From positions 186,001 through 250,000 of the forward strand of contig NZ_JACXAC010000003.1 of assembly GCF_014699055.1 (NCBI RefSeq): a stretch of 64,000 nt of DNA, given 5' to 3'. This stretch comes from Hymenobacter armeniacus. GTDB taxonomy: Bacteria; Bacteroidota; Bacteroidia; Cytophagales; Hymenobacteraceae. This document shows positions 60,961-64,000 of the stretch, one piece after another. The notes under the pieces are model-generated. The model had not been told where the DNA came from, searched no databases, and saw only the letters and a program-made list of their open reading frames with translations. The position numbers and the translations under genes are program-made. Each line of letters opens with the position of its first letter. The first letter of the stretch is position 1.

Positions 60961-63663
60961 CTAATGAGTTGCCGGCACGGCCCTGGCCGCCCGCGCCTTG
61001 CCAAACTCCAGAATGCGGTCGATGAACTGGTAGGGCGTGTAGCCGGCCAGCGCCGTTTGGTGGAAAATGCAGGTGGCGGGCGTCATGCCGGGCAGCGAGT
61101 TGACTTCGATGATGAGCACCTCCACTTCACCTTCCTGGCGCACGCGCACGAAGGCATCGATGCGGGCGTAGCCCTGAATATCGAGCACTTCGGCCACGCG
61201 GCGCAGCACGGCCTTCACCTCGTTGGAGATGCGCTGGCGCTCCACGGGGTCGGCGTCGTAGCGGGCGGGGGTGATGTTCTGGCCTTCGCCGGCCAGGAAC
61301 TTCTCTTCCAGGCTCAGCACCTCGCCGGTGGCCAGGGCCTCGCTGGCCTCAAACACTTCGATGTCGAGCTGGCCGTCTTCGTCATAGCTCGTGAGCAGGC
61401 CGCCCGTGATTTCCAGGAAATGCGCGGCGCCGTCGCGGCCAATCAGCGTTTCGACCAGGAAGGCATCCTTGCGCGGAAATTCCTCTTTGAAGCCCAGGCT
61501 CAGCACTTCGGCCGGGCCGGGCATCAGGTCTTCCTCGCTCCGGAAGATGAGCTGGCTGAAGGCTTCCAGCTCTGCGCGGTTCTTAATCTTCTTCACCGCC
61601 GAAGAGCAGCCGTCGTCGGCGGGCTTGGCAATGAAAGGGTAGGGGAACTGCGTTTCGAGGCTGCGGTAGAAGCTTTCGGCGTCGGCCTGCCACTCCAGCT
61701 TGTGGGCCATGCGGTGGTCGGCCACGCGCAGGCCGGCGTCGCGCAGGCGCTGGTTGGTTTCAAACTTGTTGATGGTGACGCTGCTGCTGGCCACGCCCGA
61801 GCCGTTGTAGGGCAGGCCGTACTTCTCCAGTTGCTGCTGCAGGGCGCCGTCCTCGCCGGGGCGGCCGTGCAGGGCGATGAACACCTCGTCGGCCAGCTGG
61901 GCCAGCTCCTCAAACGAGATGCGGCGCGGCTGGGCCAGCGCCTGCCCGGCGTAGGTGCTGGTAATCACGCTGGCTTCCTGCCGAATGCGGGCCAGAATGG
62001 GGTGCGGGGCTTCGCCGGCTTCGGCGTGCTCAATCTTCTCGCGGATGTCGTCGGCGTTGTCTTTCAGCATCACGTTCACGGGCAGCACGTAGAGCTTGTG
62101 CTCGTCGGCGGAGCCCGTGAGGAACACCGGCACCGGCGCGTACTTGGCCGAGGAGCTGAGCTTCTCGTAGATGTTGCGCCCGCTTTCCACCGAAATGTGG
62201 CGCTCCGACGAGTAGCCGCCCATAATCACGGCCACGCGAATGCGCTCGGTGGCTTCGTGCTGGCGGCCGGCCACGGCTGTGTCCAGGCGCCCGAGCAGCT
62301 GCGCCAGCTTCACGGGGCGCAGGCCGGCCCGGCGCCGGGCGGCCAGCGAGGTGCGGATGAGGTAGGTGAGAAACTGCGACGGGTTGAGCCCGATTTCGGC
62401 GGCCTGGTGGAAGAAGAACGAAGCCGGCAGCATGCCCGAGGTCGTGTTCGGGTCGTTGAGAAACAGCCGGCCGTCGTGGGCCACGAAGCCATCCAAACGC
62501 GCGTACACCTGGAAGCCGAACGTGCGGAACATCTCCTCGCAGGCCTTGCGGATTTCCTGAATCTGGTCTTCGGGCAAATCGATGGGCGTGACCTTGCGGG
62601 CCAGGCCGGGCAGGTACTTCGAGCGGTAGTCGAACATCTCCTCGCCCTTCACAATCTCGGTGGGCGGCAGCGCCAGCGGCAGACCGGTGGGGTCTTCTAC
62701 CACAATGCAGCTGAACTCGCGGCCCGCCACGAAGCTTTCCACCAGCACCTGGGTTTCGCCGTCGATGTTGGTCAGGCGCACCTGCTCGGCCGTTTCCAGC
62801 CGCTCGGTGAGGGCGAAGAGCAGGGTTTCGGGGTGGTAGATGGGCGCCGTTTCGTCGTCGAACACCACGGGCAGGCCGATGCCTTCGCGGATGTCGGTGA
62901 GGTGCTGCACCCAGGCCAGCCGGTCCTGCTCGCCCAAGCGCTGCCACTCGTCGCGCGTCACAACTTTGCGGAAGAGGCTGCGCTCCATGGCGGCCTCGAA
63001 CTTGGGCAGGCTGTCGTCCTTCAGAATGCTCACGCCGATGCTGGAGCCCTGGCGCGGCGCCTTCAGCACCAGCGGCAGGCCCAGCTCGCGCACCAGGTAG
63101 GCGAGGGTGGCGGCGTGGTCGGTGCTGTCCCATTCCTCGGCTTTGATGACGCGGAACGTGGGCGTGGGGCGGCCCAGGGCGTGCAGCAGGTTCTTCTGCG
63201 CAATCTTGTCGATGCCGAAGGCCGAGGGCAGAATGCCCGAGCCGGAGTAGGGGATGCCCAGCCACTCCAGCATGCCCTGAATGGCGCCGTCCTCGCCGCC
63301 CGGCCCGTGCAGGGCCAGAAAGGCGAAATCCATCAGCTGAGGCAGCTCCTCGGCTTTCACCTCGCGGCCCACCTTGGCAATGGCGTGGAAGCGGGCTTCG
63401 TGGTCGAGCTCGCCCAGGCTCTCGATGTACACCTGCAAATGGTGCAGGGACGGCGGCTGCGAGCTCACCGGCGGGTAGAAATCCCGGATGGTGCCTTTAT
63501 AGATGTACTGCCAGTCGAGCAGAATGAATTGCCCCAGGCTGTCGATGAAGATGGGCACGGGCTGAAACAGCGCCTTGTCCAGGTTATCAAAGACGGTGCG
63601 GCCGCCGGCGAAAGAAATTTCCCGCTCGCGCGAAGTGCCCCCGAAAAAAATGCCAATTTTCAT
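60961..63663 (-). CDS. Tandem-fused D-alanine-D-alanine ligase (two Ddl units)
   Basis: At 900 residues it is more than twice the usual Ddl length. Two ATP-grasp units are visible. Unit 1 (about 1-460) has KIGIFFGGTSREREISFAGG, FLALHGPGGEDGAIQGML and the metal-site segment LFLNDPNTTSGMLPAS, in which the usual Glu of E-x-N-T-x-P-G is Asp. Unit 2 (about 490-900) has RVAVIMGGYSSERHISVESG, FIALHGRPGEDGALQQQL and a canonical EVNSLPGMTPA. It should make D-Ala-D-Ala for peptidoglycan; unit 1 may have altered activity or a structural role. A TACCTTTG -7 element lies nine bases before the ATG. Confidence 0.88.
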   Translation of the reverse strand: MKIGIFFGGTSREREISFAGGRTVFDNLDKALFQPVPIFIDSLGQFILLDWQYIYKGTIRDFYPPVSSQPPSLHHLQVYIESLGELDHEARFHAIAKVGREVKAEELPQLMDFAFLALHGPGGEDGAIQGMLEWLGIPYSGSGILPSAFGIDKIAQKNLLHALGRPTPTFRVIKAEEWDSTDHAATLAYLVRELGLPLVLKAPRQGSSIGVSILKDDSLPKFEAAMERSLFRKVVTRDEWQRLGEQDRLAWVQHLTDIREGIGLPVVFDDETAPIYHPETLLFALTERLETAEQVRLTNIDGETQVLVESFVAGREFSCIVVEDPTGLPLALPPTEIVKGEEMFDYRSKYLPGLARKVTPIDLPEDQIQEIRKACEEMFRTFGFQVYARLDGFVAHDGRLFLNDPNTTSGMLPASFFFHQAAEIGLNPSQFLTYLIRTSLAARRRAGLRPVKLAQLLGRLDTAVAGRQHEATERIRVAVIMGGYSSERHISVESGRNIYEKLSSSAKYAPVPVFLTGSADEHKLYVLPVNVMLKDNADDIREKIEHAEAGEAPHPILARIRQEASVITSTYAGQALAQPRRISFEELAQLADEVFIALHGRPGEDGALQQQLEKYGLPYNGSGVASSSVTINKFETNQRLRDAGLRVADHRMAHKLEWQADAESFYRSLETQFPYPFIAKPADDGCSSAVKKIKNRAELEAFSQLIFRSEEDLMPGPAEVLSLGFKEEFPRKDAFLVETLIGRDGAAHFLEITGGLLTSYDEDGQLDIEVFEASEALATGEVLSLEEKFLAGEGQNITPARYDADPVERQRISNEVKAVLRRVAEVLDIQGYARIDAFVRVRQEGEVEVLIIEVNSLPGMTPATCIFHQTALAGYTPYQFIDRILEFGKARAARAVPATH

Positions 63664-63671
63664 AAGTCCTG

Positions 63672-63679
63672 CAAAGGTA
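63672..63679 (-). promoter_or_regulatory. -7 element TACCTTTG right before the tandem ddl gene
   Basis: It is a perfect minus-strand TAnnTTTG. The implied start is about three bases before ATG 63663, suggesting a leaderless or nearly leaderless transcript. Confidence 0.5.
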
Positions 63680-63721
63680 AGAAGGCCGTCGCGCGTCGTG
63701 GCGCGCCCGGCGCGGTTTGGC

Positions 63722-64000
63722 CTATTTCAGCAGCGCGGCCAACTCTGCCACCAAAGCGACATCGGTCTCAAAACGTTCGGCCGCAAACAATCCATCGGCC
63801 GGGGTGGCCGGCACCCGGCGCTTGGCGCTGGTATGGAATTCGTGGGCTCCGGTGCGCGCCGCCAGAGCCCGAACAGTGGCCGCCGAAACGCCCGCCCCGG
63901 GCATGATGCTGATGCGGCCGGCCGCCTGCTGCACCAGTGCGGCCAGCTGGTGTTGCCCGGCCTTCGCCGTGGGCTGCCCGCCGGAGGTGAGCACCCGCTG
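63722..64000 (-). CDS. cutC: CutC family copper homeostasis protein (5' truncated by window edge)
   Basis: The last 92 codons of a minus-strand gene that begins beyond the window are present. The residues QRVLTSGGQPTAKAGQHQLA, then RISIMPGAGVSAATVRAL and HEFHTSAKR match the C-terminal part of CutC, a TIM-barrel protein originally linked to copper tolerance and now of uncertain role. The frame is open through base 64000. Confidence 0.88.
   Translation of the reverse strand, partial: QRVLTSGGQPTAKAGQHQLAALVQQAAGRISIMPGAGVSAATVRALAARTGAHEFHTSAKRRVPATPADGLFAAERFETDVALVAELAALLK

Noticed and set aside
60964..63906. A 980-codon plus-strand frame opposite the tandem ddl gene
   Set aside because: Same reason: composition of an antisense shadow, and the minus strand encodes recognisable Ddl motifs throughout.

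Overview
The window looks like a GC-rich chromosomal segment of a Bacteroidota bacterium, most likely Hymenobacter or a close relative in the Hymenobacteraceae. The support is promoter elements of the Bacteroidota type (TAnnTTTG at -7, sometimes TTTG at -33, no Shine-Dalgarno pattern), three exported proteins with C-terminal type IX secretion (T9SS) sorting domains, a fused ccoNO cytochrome oxidase gene, a TonB receptor, and no phage, CRISPR or transposase genes. The genus assignment is inference.

Bases 1-25,000 are mostly housekeeping and envelope genes: the 3' part of umuC, a GH15 glucosidase, a secreted subtilase, small hypothetical proteins, a TonB C-terminal protein and a TonB-dependent receptor, a secreted endonuclease I with Calx-beta modules, a rhodanese protein, a RecQ-type helicase, an orphan protein resembling phage recombination proteins, a repeat lipoprotein, a LolD-like ABC ATPase, a GH113-like hydrolase, sucC and an Ohr/OsmC peroxidase. 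A tRNA-Arg(CCG) at 25,089 is followed by a decayed Crp-family gene, then a VOC dioxygenase and a flavin-dependent luciferase-like oxidoreductase with a well-formed promoter and operator.

Bases 28,000-57,000 form one coherent block that I interpret as a microaerobic/respiratory-stress island. It has six universal stress proteins, an MBL-fold beta-CASP hydrolase, an L,D-transpeptidase, a P-type cation ATPase, a zinc alcohol dehydrogenase, hemF, and the whole cbb3 oxidase set (ccoNO, Q, a 108-residue partner, P, G, H, a SafE-like protein, S, I). It also has a group III truncated hemoglobin, a PAS-PAS histidine kinase, and a response regulator whose output domain is a Crp/Fnr module. This resembles the rhizobial FixLJ-FixK-fixNOQP/GHIS circuit with FixJ and FixK merged into one polypeptide, and the mycobacterial Dos regulon (Usp proteins plus a CtpF-type ATPase).

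I find a repeated DNA architecture tying the block together. A palindrome CTGAY-N4-RTCAG is followed exactly 22 bp later (centre to centre) by a degraded copy, and a TTTG ends exactly 52 bases after the first box. This occurs upstream of ccoNO, the globin, the 33-residue peptide/usp operon, and the adh region, and in weaker form upstream of usp at 28,867. Single boxes at class II distance precede the safE-like gene, ccoI and the MBL gene. The REC-Crp protein encoded at 54,364 is the obvious candidate regulator.

Bases 57,000-64,000 return to envelope functions: a fasciclin-domain protein, a T9SS cargo protein, a PASTA protein, an unusual 900-residue tandem D-Ala-D-Ala ligase, and the 3' part of cutC. 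Two families of intergenic palindromic repeats (GTCATGCWGAGC type and GAGACGCAA type) recur through the window, several inside the cbb3 cluster.
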